Positions 9,076-18,345 of a stretch of 64,000 nt of DNA are shown in pieces. The position numbers and the translations under genes are program-made. The stretch lies in contig NZ_CM001437.1 in assembly GCF_000243275.1 (NCBI RefSeq), positions 436,459 through 500,458 of the forward strand. Direction: 5' to 3'. The notes below the pieces were generated by a model. That model was not told the DNA's origin, made no database searches, and saw only the letters and a list, made by a program, of their open reading frames with translations. Each line of letters opens with the position of its first letter. Position 1 is the first letter of the stretch. The stretch comes from Myroides odoratus DSM 2801. Lineage in GTDB: Bacteria; Bacteroidota; Bacteroidia; Flavobacteriales; Flavobacteriaceae.

Positions 9076-9720
9076 TTAAGAGTATTTAACGATAACAGTT
9101 TCTAAAACGTTAGCCACGTCTCTACAACTATCTGTAGCCGTTTCTAAAGCCACCATTACCTCTTTGTATTTTATAATTTCGATCGCGTTATTTTCATTTT
9201 CAAAAATATCGGCCACGGCCTTATCAAAAACTTTATCCGCTTTTCTTTCTAAGCGCGAAATGTTTTTACATACAGTAGCTAACTCTTCTAGCTTTTTTAA
9301 ATCTTTCAAGTGTAATAGTCCTTTGTAAACCTCACTACAAGCTTCTAAATTCGCTTCTGTTAATTTACGCAAAGGCTTAGTAACTTTATCAATTTGATAC
9401 AATCTCATACGAGAAGCAGCATCAGATAAGTGATCCGCTACATCATCAACCGCAGTAATTAAACTGTGGATATCTTCTCTATCAAAAGGTGTGATAAAGT
9501 TTTTTCCCAATTCAATTCTTGTTTTCTGTGCGATCGCTTCGATTTCCACCTTAATTACTTCAACATCTTTAAGTAATTTCTCTCTCTCCTTAGCTGGTGT
9601 ATTCACCGCTTCATTCAGCGTTTCTGATAATTTTTTAAGCTTTACAGCTGCTTGTTCAAATAAAGGATAAAACGTTTTGTCCTTTGGAACTAAAAATTGA
9701 AAAATGTTATTCAATGACAT
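9076..9720 (-). CDS. DUF47 family PhoU-like Pit accessory protein
   Basis: A cytoplasmic all-helical protein of about 214 residues related to PhoU (DUF47), normally encoded with Pit transporters and thought to regulate them. Seen: MSLNNIFQFLVPKDKTFYPLFEQAA, long amphipathic helices, and the acidic DDVADHLSDAA segment. I chose the ATG at 9720 because residues upstream of it do not look like the family. It is the first gene of the operon with pit. Confidence 0.9.
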   Translation of the reverse strand: MSLNNIFQFLVPKDKTFYPLFEQAAVKLKKLSETLNEAVNTPAKEREKLLKDVEVIKVEIEAIAQKTRIELGKNFITPFDREDIHSLITAVDDVADHLSDAASRMRLYQIDKVTKPLRKLTEANLEACSEVYKGLLHLKDLKKLEELATVCKNISRLERKADKVFDKAVADIFENENNAIEIIKYKEVMVALETATDSCRDVANVLETVIVKYS

Positions 9721-10001
9721 TATATAATAATATATGTTATAAACAGAGGCAAAATTACGCAATAAAATCAACCTAATGTTTCCTTAACGTTAATTTTTAC
9801 ATCAAAACACGGTTTCCCTTTATTTTATTGATACAATTTACGACTATTTATTGATTTTTAACCACTTACAGAATTAACATGAGCATTAAAATTCAATAAT
9901 CACTTAACATTAAGGTAACATTGGAGTAATATAGCATGGTATATTATTAGCACCTCATTTATTCAACCCACTGAAATTCAATATTTTCACTTTTCCGCAC
10001 C

Positions 10002-10508
10002 CTATTCTTGATTCTTGAGCATCCAACGCGCAATACGATGTGCATTAAACACCAAAAGACACCCCAAAACTAAATTGAATACACTAATGAACCAATAATT
10101 GCCAGTTTGTACATATTCATACGGATTTTCTGTTGCTGTTGCTTTGAACCAAAACCACGTATTACTCAAAAAAGAAGGGAGATGGTGAATAAATAAACTT
10201 AATCCTACAAAAAAGATACCCAACTGTGCAAGCATAGACAACGTGATATGCTGTAAAGGAAGAATCGGATTCGAAAAGCTTTGTTCAATTTTTAGCCAGT
10301 CAACCAATTTTCCAGCATACCAAAAGAGTAAAATTAATAGTACAAGAGAAATCAACAAGGTTACTGCATTAGTTTTATTTGTTTCTAAAATACTATGAGT
10401 TGTAGCAATTTCTATGGCTACAAAAGGAATGGTAGAAAAAACTATATCGATTAGCAAGACTAATACGACAAGTTTAATCACCAAAATAAATAAATCTCGC
10501 ACCTGCAT
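10002..10508 (-). CDS. Predicted inner-membrane protein, function unknown
   Basis: A 168-residue protein with four predicted membrane segments (about residues 8-30, 47-66, 88-107 and 138-158). A positively charged C-terminus (AHRIARWMLKNQE) points to the cytoplasm. I recognise no family or catalytic motif. It stands alone between the phosphate operon and the divergent acyl-CoA carboxylase gene. Length, hydrophobicity pattern and a clean ATG support a real gene. Confidence 0.65.
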   Translation of the reverse strand: MQVRDLFILVIKLVVLVLLIDIVFSTIPFVAIEIATTHSILETNKTNAVTLLISLVLLILLFWYAGKLVDWLKIEQSFSNPILPLQHITLSMLAQLGIFFVGLSLFIHHLPSFLSNTWFWFKATATENPYEYVQTGNYWFISVFNLVLGCLLVFNAHRIARWMLKNQE

Positions 10509-10708
10509 AGGTTATTTTTTAGTTGACCCTATAAATTTAACAAAAATACAGCTATTTATTTGATGCTCTCTTTGTGGATGAATTACTTTCTTTTGTATTG
10601 CCTTTTATATTTAAGCATTCTTGAATATTCACGCTATTGCTATTCCTATAAATTTTTATTTTGTACTTTAGCGAAAACTAATAACATTATACAACAACCT
10701 AGATAACT

Positions 10709-12337
10709 ATGGATATTAACTTCAATAAAAACGAAGATCACAACAAGTTATTGCTTTCAGATTTAAAACGAAAACTAGCAAAAGTTAAACTTGGTGGAGG
10801 TGAAAAACGAATTGAAAAATTACACCAACAAGGAAAAATGACAGCCAGAGAGCGCATTGATTACCTATTAGATCCTAAAACTAATAGTATCGAAATTGGT
10901 GCTTTTGCAGGAGATGAGATGTATGAAGAACACGGAGGATGTCCTTCTGCTGGTGTTGTAGTCAAAATAGGTTATATCAAAGGAAAACAATGTATCGTTG
11001 TAGCAAATGATGCTACAGTAAAAGCGGGTGCTTGGTTTCCGATTACAGGAAAGAAAAATTTACGTGCACAAGAAATCGCGATTGAGAATAAACTTCCAAT
11101 TATTTACTTGGTAGATAGTGCTGGAGTATATTTACCTCTTCAAGATGAGATTTTCCCTGACAAAGAGCACTTCGGAAGAATTTTCAGAAACAACGCAATC
11201 ATGAGTAGCATGGGCATCACGCAAATTGCTGCTGTAATGGGAAGTTGTGTTGCAGGTGGTGCTTACTTGCCAATCATGAGTGATGAAGCGCTAATCGTAG
11301 ATAAAACGGGGAGTATTTTCTTAGCTGGAAGCTACTTAGTAAAAGCGGCTATTGGCGAGAGTATTGACAACGAAACTCTTGGTGGTGCAACGACGCACTG
11401 TGAGATTTCAGGTGTTACAGATTACAAAGCAAAAGACGATAAAGATGCTTTAGATACCATCAAAAATATTGTAGATAAGATTGGTGATTTTGACAAAGCA
11501 GGTTATAATCGAATTGCAGCTAAAAAACCAGCTGCAGATCCAAATGAAATTTACGGTATTCTACCTAAATCTCGCGCAGAGCAATACGATATGATGGAAA
11601 TCATCAAACGCTTAGTTGATGAGTCTGAATTTGAAGAATACAAAGCGGGATATGGTCAATCCTTGATTACGGGGTATGCTCGTATTGATGGATGGGCTGT
11701 GGGAATTGTTGCTAATCAACGTAAAGTAGTAAAAACGAAAAAGGGTGAAATGCAGTTTGGAGGAGTAATCTATTCTGATTCTGCAGATAAAGCGACTCGT
11801 TTTATTGCAAACTGTAACCAAAAGAAAATTCCATTGGTATTCTTACAAGACGTAACAGGATTCATGGTAGGTTCTAAATCAGAGCACGGAGGAATTATCA
11901 AGGATGGAGCAAAGATGGTGAATGCGGTATCTAACTCTGTTGTTCCTAAATTTACGGTAGTTGTAGGAAACTCATACGGAGCAGGTAATTATGCAATGTG
12001 TGGAAAAGCTTATGACCCACGTTTAATCTTTGCCTGGCCAAGTGCTGAACTTGCTGTAATGGGAGGAGCACAAGCGGCAAAAGTATTGTTGCAAATTGAA
12101 GCTTCTTCTTTAAAAGCAAAAGGACAAGAATTATCAGCTGAAGAAGAACAAAAATTATTCGATAAGATTAAAGCGAAATACGACAAACAAGTTTCTCCTT
12201 ATTACGCTGCTGCTCGCATTTGGACTGATGCTATCATCGATCCATTAGATACGAGAAAGTGGATTTCTATGGGAATTGAAGCGGCGAACCACGCTCCTAT
12301 CGAAAAACCGTTTAACTTAGGTGTGATCCAAGTATAA
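10709..12337 (+). CDS. Acyl-CoA carboxylase beta (carboxyltransferase) subunit
   Basis: Carboxyltransferase part of a biotin-dependent acyl-CoA carboxylase, 542 residues, in the propionyl-/methylcrotonyl-CoA carboxylase family. Seen: KMTARERIDYLLD near residue 44, the oxyanion segment GSCVAGGAYLPIM near residue 179, FLQDVTGFMVG near residue 379, and GNSYGAGNYAMCG near residue 423. SAGVYLPLQDEIFPDKEHFGR resembles the methylcrotonyl-CoA branch, but the substrate cannot be fixed from sequence alone. No biotin carrier or carboxylase subunit is nearby. It is a single-gene unit ending at a strong terminator. Confidence 0.93.
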   Translation: MDINFNKNEDHNKLLLSDLKRKLAKVKLGGGEKRIEKLHQQGKMTARERIDYLLDPKTNSIEIGAFAGDEMYEEHGGCPSAGVVVKIGYIKGKQCIVVANDATVKAGAWFPITGKKNLRAQEIAIENKLPIIYLVDSAGVYLPLQDEIFPDKEHFGRIFRNNAIMSSMGITQIAAVMGSCVAGGAYLPIMSDEALIVDKTGSIFLAGSYLVKAAIGESIDNETLGGATTHCEISGVTDYKAKDDKDALDTIKNIVDKIGDFDKAGYNRIAAKKPAADPNEIYGILPKSRAEQYDMMEIIKRLVDESEFEEYKAGYGQSLITGYARIDGWAVGIVANQRKVVKTKKGEMQFGGVIYSDSADKATRFIANCNQKKIPLVFLQDVTGFMVGSKSEHGGIIKDGAKMVNAVSNSVVPKFTVVVGNSYGAGNYAMCGKAYDPRLIFAWPSAELAVMGGAQAAKVLLQIEASSLKAKGQELSAEEEQKLFDKIKAKYDKQVSPYYAAARIWTDAIIDPLDTRKWISMGIEAANHAPIEKPFNLGVIQV

Positions 12338-12341
12338 GTAT

Positions 12342-12379
12342 AAAAAAATCGGCAATTTTAAATTGCCGATTTTTTTTTA
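12342..12379 (+). terminator. Terminator after the acyl-CoA carboxylase gene
   Basis: Perfect stem AATCGGCAATTT / AAATTGCCGATT followed by a run of T. Confidence 0.9.
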
Positions 12380-12412
12380 TTGCTTCGCAAAAGCAAACCT
12401 CACAAAGAATAA

Positions 12413-12557
12413 TCTTTTCTTTTTTAAAGGGTAAAAAAGAAACAAAAAACCCTTCAACTAACTCAAATAAAGGTCAAATTAGTTTTTGTAAAAAGTGTGT
12501 TTTGCTTTTTCGCTTCTTTGCCTTTTTGAAGGAATGTCACAAAGCACAAACCTCACA
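12413..12557. repeat. Dispersed repeat, copy A
   Basis: About 140 bases, from TTTAAAGGGTAAAAAAG through TCAAATTAGTTTTTGTAAAA to CACAAAGCACAAACCTCACA. They recur almost unchanged at 13839-13973 in the same direction. The copies flank a duplicated gene start and the intact lipoprotein gene. Confidence 0.85.
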
Positions 12558-12807
12558 AAGTACAAACACCTTTTATTTTTACAGCCTTTTCAAACATTTG
12601 ACGCTCTTTATTTGACTTACGTTGAGATTAAATTGTCTTTTATAAAGATATTTTTTGCTTTTAAATATATTGATTTTCTATTATCTGCTAGGTCGTTGTT
12701 TTGTTTTTTGTGAAGTTGTAGGTTTATCGATTAAAGGTAATTTACAACAAATCAATTGGAGAGAGGAAATGAGAAAAGGGAGAGAAGTAAATTTTCGATT
12801 AAAATAC

Positions 12808-12907
12808 GCTTCCTCTGAAAATTTTTGATCTTGGTCAGGTCTCCCCTGTTCTTCGTCTGTACTACAGCCAACCATAAAAAGAAGGACAATACAAAACAAA
12901 ATACTGT
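12808..12907 (-). pseudogene. Duplicated 5' fragment of the neighbouring lipoprotein gene
   Basis: About 100 bases repeat, with few changes, the signal-peptide and lipobox coding part of the lipoprotein gene at 12938-13639 (its bases 13530-13629). They encode FCIVLLFMVGCSTDEEQG. The copy has lost the proper start codon and runs into unrelated sequence after about 30 residues. It is a remnant of a partial duplication, not a working gene. The region from 12558 to 12807 otherwise holds only short repeat scraps. Confidence 0.75.
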
Positions 12908-12937
12908 GCTTCCACTACTGCTTCATTCTTTTGAAAA

Positions 12938-13639
12938 CTAAATTCTAAAACTTTCTACACTTCCTTCTCCCCTACGATTAAATCTAGCATACATTGTAGC
13001 AGTTACAGCTTGTCCAAATGCTCTTACCTTACAATCGACATTGATACCACCTTTATGGTCATAATAATCTTGGCTTGCATTGGGAGTAAAAGGGATAATA
13101 TGATGTCCATTAACCTGTTCAAACTCCACACTATTATTACTATAAGTTGCATTAGCACTCGTAAAAGTTATTCTTTCATTATCTCTAATTTTAAAATTAA
13201 CCAATGACTTAGAAGAACCTATGATAGCACTACTATGACTCCCTGTAACAGAATAACTACTTTCTGCCCTAGTGGTATACTCCAACATGCTTTGAGGATT
13301 ATGCTCCCTAGCGTATTGCTTGGACTTTTCTATACTCAACTCTTCGTCTAAATTTTTTAAACCTTCTTCTGAGCTAAACTCCTGAAGAAATTGCTCTAAT
13401 TCTTTTAAATTGAGCTCTTCAATTGCCTTTCGATTACTAGGATCATTATAATCGTAAACATTTTCATCATCTTTACTCCACCCAGCATTTGAAAACATAA
13501 TTTCCATGTCACTAACTTTTTTTCGATAGGCTTCCTCTGAAAGTTTTCGATCTTGGTCAGGTCTCCCCTGTTCTTCGTCTGTACTACAGCCAACCATAAA
13601 AAGAAGGACGATACAAAACAAAATACTGTTCTTTTTCAT
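12938..13639 (-). CDS. Lipoprotein of unknown function
   Basis: A 233-residue lipoprotein with lipobox FMVGC (Cys18), anchored in a membrane by its N-terminal Cys. An acidic helical stretch follows (residues 32-115, rich in Glu and Lys), then a beta-rich C-terminal half. I recognise no family. The gene lies alone between two copies of a 140-base repeat, and a damaged copy of its own 5' end sits just downstream. The locus is thus prone to recombination. Confidence 0.7.
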   Translation of the reverse strand: MKKNSILFCIVLLFMVGCSTDEEQGRPDQDRKLSEEAYRKKVSDMEIMFSNAGWSKDDENVYDYNDPSNRKAIEELNLKELEQFLQEFSSEEGLKNLDEELSIEKSKQYAREHNPQSMLEYTTRAESSYSVTGSHSSAIIGSSKSLVNFKIRDNERITFTSANATYSNNSVEFEQVNGHHIIPFTPNASQDYYDHKGGINVDCKVRAFGQAVTATMYARFNRRGEGSVESFRI

Positions 13640-14165
13640 GTTATAAAAAATTTTAAATTATTATACCCATGCTATCTTCAAAAAACAGTCCACTTTTTTA
13701 AGTTTATTTCATAAGTATTCGCATTTATACAAATAATATGAAATTTATATATAAAAACACCTCTCTCCTTCTTTTAATTGGGGCATCGTTGAATAAAACT
13801 TGTACTTACCATCCATAATTTTAGTATATGGTATACGGTCTTTCTTTTTAAAGGGTAAAAAAGCCCCCCTTCAACTAACCCAAATAAAGGTCAAATTAGT
13901 TTTTGTAAAAAGTGTGTTTTGCTTTTTCACTTCTTTGCCTTTTTGAAGGATTGTCACAAAGCACAAACCTCACAGCCTAGCGTGAGCACGGGATGCGACC
14001 CTTCCTTCGTCAGGGATACAGAGCGGAGCAACTGATTAAAGTATTGCTTTTTCGCTTTTTTGTCAGAGGCTTTTTTAATGATTTCTTCGGTTAAAGAAGA
14101 ATGTGTCTCATCTTCTCAACATCTCACCCCCTCATCATCTCACCCCCTCATCGCCTCACAAAAAA
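13640..14165. other. Repeat-rich intergenic region
   Basis: Holds the lipoprotein promoter (near 13640-13750), repeat copy A' (13839-13973) and low-complexity CTCATC/CTCACCCCC runs (14110-14160) like those near 19670-19710 and 36725-36760. No gene is supported. Confidence 0.6.
13839..13973. repeat. Dispersed repeat, copy A'
   Basis: Direct repeat of 12413-12557 with a few substitutions and a short length difference near the start. Its CACAAAGCACAAACCTCACA end occurs in inverted form near 19389-19409 and 19637-19665. Confidence 0.85.
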
Positions 14166-15107
14166 CTACACATACAAAATATACGCTAATGAGCTTACCG
14201 AAATAAAGATCCACAACAAGACCCCTTCAATAAAAGGTTTGGCACCCACATTTTTCACTGTTCTAAACGACAGTGATGTACCAATTAAAAATAAAGTAAG
14301 TGTCAAAGCAGCTTTTGAAATTTCAACGATATAAGGTCCTAAAGGTTGAATAAAGGGAATATAGGAATTGGCTAACATTGCTAAAACAAACAACCCAATA
14401 AAATACGGTATTTTCACTTTAGATCCTTTATTTTTGAAGAGCATTGTAGATAAAAATGCAACTGGAATCACCCATAAGGCACGGGCTAATTTAACCGTTG
14501 TAGCCACTTCTAACGCTTCATCCCCATATTTAGCAGCTGCACCAACTACAGAACTCGTATCGTGAATAGCAATCGCAGACCAAAGTCCGAAATCTACTTG
14601 GCTCAACCCTAACGCATGTCCTATAGGAGGAAATATGATTAAAGCAACTGAATTCAAGATAAATACAATCCCCAAAGCAACTGAGATTTGTTTTTCGTCT
14701 GCATCAATAACAGGCGATACAGCAGCAATTGCACTACCTCCACAGATAGCTGTTCCAGAAGAAATTAAGTAGGATATTTTCTTGTCAATTTTCAATAGTT
14801 TCCCTATTCCGAATCCCAAGGTTAAGGTTAAGAAGATGGAGAAAATCGTCAAAACGAAACCATCCTTTCCCGCAGCTAAAGCGCTGTAAACGTTCATTCC
14901 AAATCCCAATCCGACTACAGCCACCTTCAAGAGAAGTCCTGTGGCTTTTTTCGTTTGCTTCGCATAGGGATTTTCAAAAATTTGAGCGTAAATGATTCCC
15001 AACACCAAAGCTGTTGCAGAAGAAATAAAGGGAAATAAGCTTAGAATCGCTAAGCCCATGAATATTATTTTACTACCGAGTGCAGTATTGCTATTTTGTA
15101 CTGTCAT
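14166..15107 (-). CDS. YeiH family membrane protein, putative sulfate exporter
   Basis: A 313-residue inner-membrane protein of the YeiH/YadS family (UPF0324) with about nine hydrophobic segments. Family-typical stretches are LLKVAVVGLGFGMN, SSGTAICGGSAIAAV, the conserved IHDTSSVVGAA, and LFLIGTSLSF near the end. Family members have been proposed to export sulfate; the substrate here is not shown. Start at ATG 15107 (MTVQNSNTALG). It lies 71 bases behind a LysR regulator on the same strand, the arrangement seen with YeiE-YeiH. Confidence 0.88.
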   Translation of the reverse strand: MTVQNSNTALGSKIIFMGLAILSLFPFISSATALVLGIIYAQIFENPYAKQTKKATGLLLKVAVVGLGFGMNVYSALAAGKDGFVLTIFSIFLTLTLGFGIGKLLKIDKKISYLISSGTAICGGSAIAAVSPVIDADEKQISVALGIVFILNSVALIIFPPIGHALGLSQVDFGLWSAIAIHDTSSVVGAAAKYGDEALEVATTVKLARALWVIPVAFLSTMLFKNKGSKVKIPYFIGLFVLAMLANSYIPFIQPLGPYIVEISKAALTLTLFLIGTSLSFRTVKNVGAKPFIEGVLLWIFISVSSLAYILYV

Positions 15108-15178
15108 AACGTATCTATTTTCAACCCTACAAAGGTCAATCATCTATACTAGCGGAAAAAATACATAATAGTTATCGG

Positions 15179-16075
15179 TTATAACTTTAGGTTATATGAT
15201 TTAATGAATCGAATAAATAATTCTACTAAGGCACTTTCTTGCCCTTGACGTTGTACAATACTGAATTTTCGTCTGATATCTAAGCCATTAATATCCACGA
15301 CAACCAATTCGTTGTATTTTAATTCTTTGAGAATAGCATGAATCGATAGAAATGCAAAACTATCAGAATGCTTTAGATACATCTTGATACTTTCAGTACT
15401 CGAGAAATTCATTTCATTTCGCAACTGATTCAGTGACATTCCCACCTGATTTAAGTTGCTTTCAATCACATCTAACGTCCCAGATCCTGCTTCCCTTAAT
15501 AGGAAGGAATACTCTTTTAATTCCTCTGGTTCAATAATTCCCGTTTTGAATTTCGGGTTATCCGCTCGACAAACCAATACAATTTCATCATCAATAAAGT
15601 CGATATACTTGATTTGAGGGTTTTTAGAACACCCTTCAACTACTCCGACATCGATATTTTTACTCAAGAGTAGTTGCTCTATTACGGCTGAATTCTCAGA
15701 CAGAATATCGAGGTGTATATCGTGAACTTTAGCTCTAAATTCAGCTAAAAGTGGGGGTAAAACATATTGAGAAACGGTCGTACTTGCGCCGATACGCAAA
15801 TTACCATCCATTTTTGCATTGAGTGCATGCATGTCAAACTCTAAATTGCGATAGGTAGAGAAAATATCTTCTGCATAGGTATAGAGTAATTGTCCAGATT
15901 CAGTTAAACGAATATTGATTCCGTCCCGTACAAAGAGTTTCGTTTGATAATGCCCCTCTATTTCGCGAATATGTTTCGATACAGCGGGTTGAGAAATCAG
16001 TAGTTCTTTGGCTGCTTTTGTAAAGCTTTCTCTCTTTGCCACGGTATAAAAAACTTTTAACCGAAAATCAAACAT
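15179..16075 (-). CDS. LysR family transcriptional regulator
   Basis: A 298-residue DNA-binding regulator. The N-terminal winged helix is clear: FYTVAKRESFTKAAKELLISQPAVSKHIREIE (residues 9-40), followed by the LysR substrate-binding fold with GNLRIGASTTVSQYVLPPLL near residue 90. Upstream of and co-directional with the YeiH-type exporter gene, it probably controls that gene, and its inducer may be a sulfur or small anionic compound (inference). No frameshift or unusual feature. Confidence 0.93.
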   Translation of the reverse strand: MFDFRLKVFYTVAKRESFTKAAKELLISQPAVSKHIREIEGHYQTKLFVRDGINIRLTESGQLLYTYAEDIFSTYRNLEFDMHALNAKMDGNLRIGASTTVSQYVLPPLLAEFRAKVHDIHLDILSENSAVIEQLLLSKNIDVGVVEGCSKNPQIKYIDFIDDEIVLVCRADNPKFKTGIIEPEELKEYSFLLREAGSGTLDVIESNLNQVGMSLNQLRNEMNFSSTESIKMYLKHSDSFAFLSIHAILKELKYNELVVVDINGLDIRRKFSIVQRQGQESALVELFIRFIKSYNLKL

Positions 16076-16318
16076 AGTTTTCTCTATTAAATGATACTTC
16101 TATTCGGAAGCAATATCTGTTGTGTTAACAAAAATACTGAAAATAATGGATGCTTCGTGTTTTTTTGTTTTGATAGCGGAAGTATATTGATTCATAGCAT
16201 CACACTAATTACACTAGTGAACAAGTCTTTTTAATCCTATTGAACACCCATTGTATTTATTCTAATTTATTCATACGCTTCTAACATGTATAAATCCACA
16301 CAAGAACTAATAATAAAA

Positions 16319-16345
16319 AAAGAGTTAGGTATTCCTAACTCTCTT
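16319..16345 (-). terminator. Terminator after the dioxygenase gene
   Basis: Stem GAGTTAGG / CCTAACTC with a short loop; on the minus strand it runs into Ts. It overlaps the end of the dioxygenase gene. Confidence 0.8.
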
Positions 16346-16970
16346 ATCTTGTTTTCAACCATCCCGTAATACTATAGCGGGGTTTGTTTACTGTTCGAAC
16401 TTCGTGTTCGATGGATTTACTATCAAAAATCACTAATCGACCTGGTAAAGCATACACGATTTCCTCTCGTTCATTTCCTTCTTCATCTGGTAAGAATAGG
16501 ACTAATTCACCTCCATTGGCTGGGGTCCAATCTTTTTCATTTAAGTACAACACAACAGATAAAGTACGACGTGTATCTTTGTGAAACACATCCAAGTGAC
16601 GTTGATATCCTGTACCAACTGGATAACTTGCATAGTGAAATTCTCCTTCTTTGATTCCCAAGAAACACGTACGGTTTACATAAGCAATAAATTCATTCAT
16701 CTTTTGGAAGTACATCGCCTCTACCTCATCGGGGGTTTGTTCATTCAACCATAAAATAAAATCCCCTCTTACCTCTTCCACTATTTGCTCTTCACTTGCT
16801 TGTCCAATCGCTGCTTTTTTAAACACTTGTAAATCTTGTTTCATAAAAAAGTTAGCGCGCAACAGGTCAATTTCCCTTTCAGTGAAAAAACAATCTACCA
16901 CGGAGTAACCACGATTCACTAAATCGTGTATTATTAACTCATAAAATGAATTTACTTCAAAGTCACTCAT
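16344..16970 (-). CDS. 2OG-Fe(II) dioxygenase, prolyl-hydroxylase-like
   Basis: A 208-residue 2-oxoglutarate- and iron-dependent oxygenase. The facial triad is visible as HLD (His125, Asp127) and His189, with Arg198 (KPRYS) for 2-oxoglutarate. The distal half is typical: TLSVVLYLN, NGGELVLF and PGRLVIFDS. This matches the prolyl-4-hydroxylase/SM-20-like branch, whose bacterial members hydroxylate proteins such as EF-Tu, but the substrate here is unknown. Single gene with its own terminator. Confidence 0.88.
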   Translation of the reverse strand: MSDFEVNSFYELIIHDLVNRGYSVVDCFFTEREIDLLRANFFMKQDLQVFKKAAIGQASEEQIVEEVRGDFILWLNEQTPDEVEAMYFQKMNEFIAYVNRTCFLGIKEGEFHYASYPVGTGYQRHLDVFHKDTRRTLSVVLYLNEKDWTPANGGELVLFLPDEEGNEREEIVYALPGRLVIFDSKSIEHEVRTVNKPRYSITGWLKTR

Positions 16971-17101
16971 ATATCATTAGATAAAAACTAAGCAAAAATA
17001 ATTTACAAGACAAAAAAAATAATGCGCATAGGGCATTTTTTTTTGGTATTGATTGCGTTAATTTTTTCTTAATAAAAAGAAGACTCCATGTCATTAGGAA
17101 C

Positions 17102-17137
17102 AAAAAAAAACACGCGAATTAGGCGTGTTTTTATTTT
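17102..17137 (-). terminator. Terminator after the bestrophin gene
   Basis: Stem ACACGC / GCGTGT with loop GAATTAG and A/T runs on both flanks, 21 bases after the bestrophin stop. Confidence 0.8.
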
Positions 17138-17157
17138 ATCGTATAGGGCTTGTTCCC

Positions 17158-18084
17158 TTATTTTACAATGTAATTTTCGTCTGGTAGTACCAAAGCAGGA
17201 AGCTCTAGTCCTGAAATTTCCGATAACGAATAGGCGATATTGCCACACATTTGATCCAAAGCCAAATCATTTTCTTCTTCTCCAAAAGGTTCAGCAATTT
17301 CCGCTACTACAGCATCTAAAGCAATGAACGTATAAGCGACAAAGGTCACAAAGAAAGGCATCGTCCATACAATCAAATCAATCAACCCAAAAGGAAGAAG
17401 GAAGCTATAAACGTAAACAGTACGATGCAAGATAATAAAGTAAACAAAAGGAATCTTAGTATGTACAATGCGCTCACAAGCAGCAAGTACAATCGACAAT
17501 TGTTCAATATTTTAATCTATTCTCGCCTGTGTAATTGAATCTATACGCCCTGCTCTATACTGTTCGTTCACCCACTTTGTTAATTCACTCAACAAAAAAG
17601 CAGGTTTAAAACGCTTGGTCAGCATCTCTTGATACATTTCTTCCGTTAGATAAGAACGAACAATCGTCCAGTCCGTTTTATTTCTCAATTGCTTATTTAA
17701 CGCATAACAAAATGCAATAATCAATTGAATGCCCTTTTGCTTCTCTTTCAAAGTAAAATGGTCATCTTCTTTGATGAAATGCAACAGCTGAAAAGCCAAT
17801 GAGCGACTGTAGATCACTAAACTTCCCCATTGCTTTCGTCCCTCCCAATACCGATCATAGGCTGCACTATTGCAAAACCCTAAGAAAATGGCAAGGGAAA
17901 TCCCCACTAAGGTAAATGCTCCAACATTTAAGGGTATAATGATGTCTGGAAAAAAGTAATGACTCCAATAGACTAACCAAGAAAAAATAAAGATGGCTAA
18001 TAAAGTAGGCGCAATCTTCTTCAACACAGATCCTTTCCAAATAAAAAGCATTTGAATAATATGCTTTTTGTCTCTAACTATCAT
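17158..18084 (-). pseudogene. Bestrophin-family channel gene with an in-frame stop
   Basis: An inner-membrane anion-channel-like protein of the bestrophin/YneE family. Residues 1-190 (starting MIVRDKKHIIQML, with FLGFCNSAAYDRYWEGRKQWG) and the remaining 117 codons (NIEQLSIVLAACERIVHTKIPF onward) are in the same frame. They are separated only by one TAA codon at 17514-17512. Together they make about 307 residues, the normal family length. The stop lies in the cytoplasmic helix just before the conserved CERI segment. No frameshift is needed. A nonsense mutation or a sequencing error of one base (for example from CAA, AAA or GAA) would explain it. Confidence 0.85.
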
Positions 18085-18258
18085 ATGCTATAGAATTTAT
18101 ATTCTACAAAATTAACCCATACTGAGGGAAAAATAGCTCCTAAAACACCAAAATAAACACAAAATAAAAAACGCGGTGTAGAAACCCGACAATCGATTAA
18201 ACCTAAATATAATTTTAGTGTACTCTAAAATAATATTTACACAATACTAAATAAATAT

Positions 18259-18266
18259 TATATTTG
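18259..18266 (+). promoter_or_regulatory. -7 promoter box for superoxide dismutase
   Basis: TATATTTG fits the flavobacterial -7 consensus TAnnTTTG, 80 bases before the start codon of the dismutase gene. No clear -33 element could be read by eye. Confidence 0.5.
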
Positions 18267-18345
18267 TACAGGTATACTTCACTTCATTTAGTGCAAATAC
18301 CGCTTACCCTTGGACATAAGTCCCCTAATTATAAAATGAACAAAA

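Noticed and set aside
12495..12713. Short open frame on the plus strand after the carboxylase
   Set aside because: It runs through the dispersed repeat and low-complexity DNA, has no family-like sequence, and the same repeat elsewhere is not coding.
17497..17515. Frameshift inside the bestrophin gene
   Set aside because: The two halves lie in the same frame; the only break is one TAA codon, so a nonsense change explains it better.
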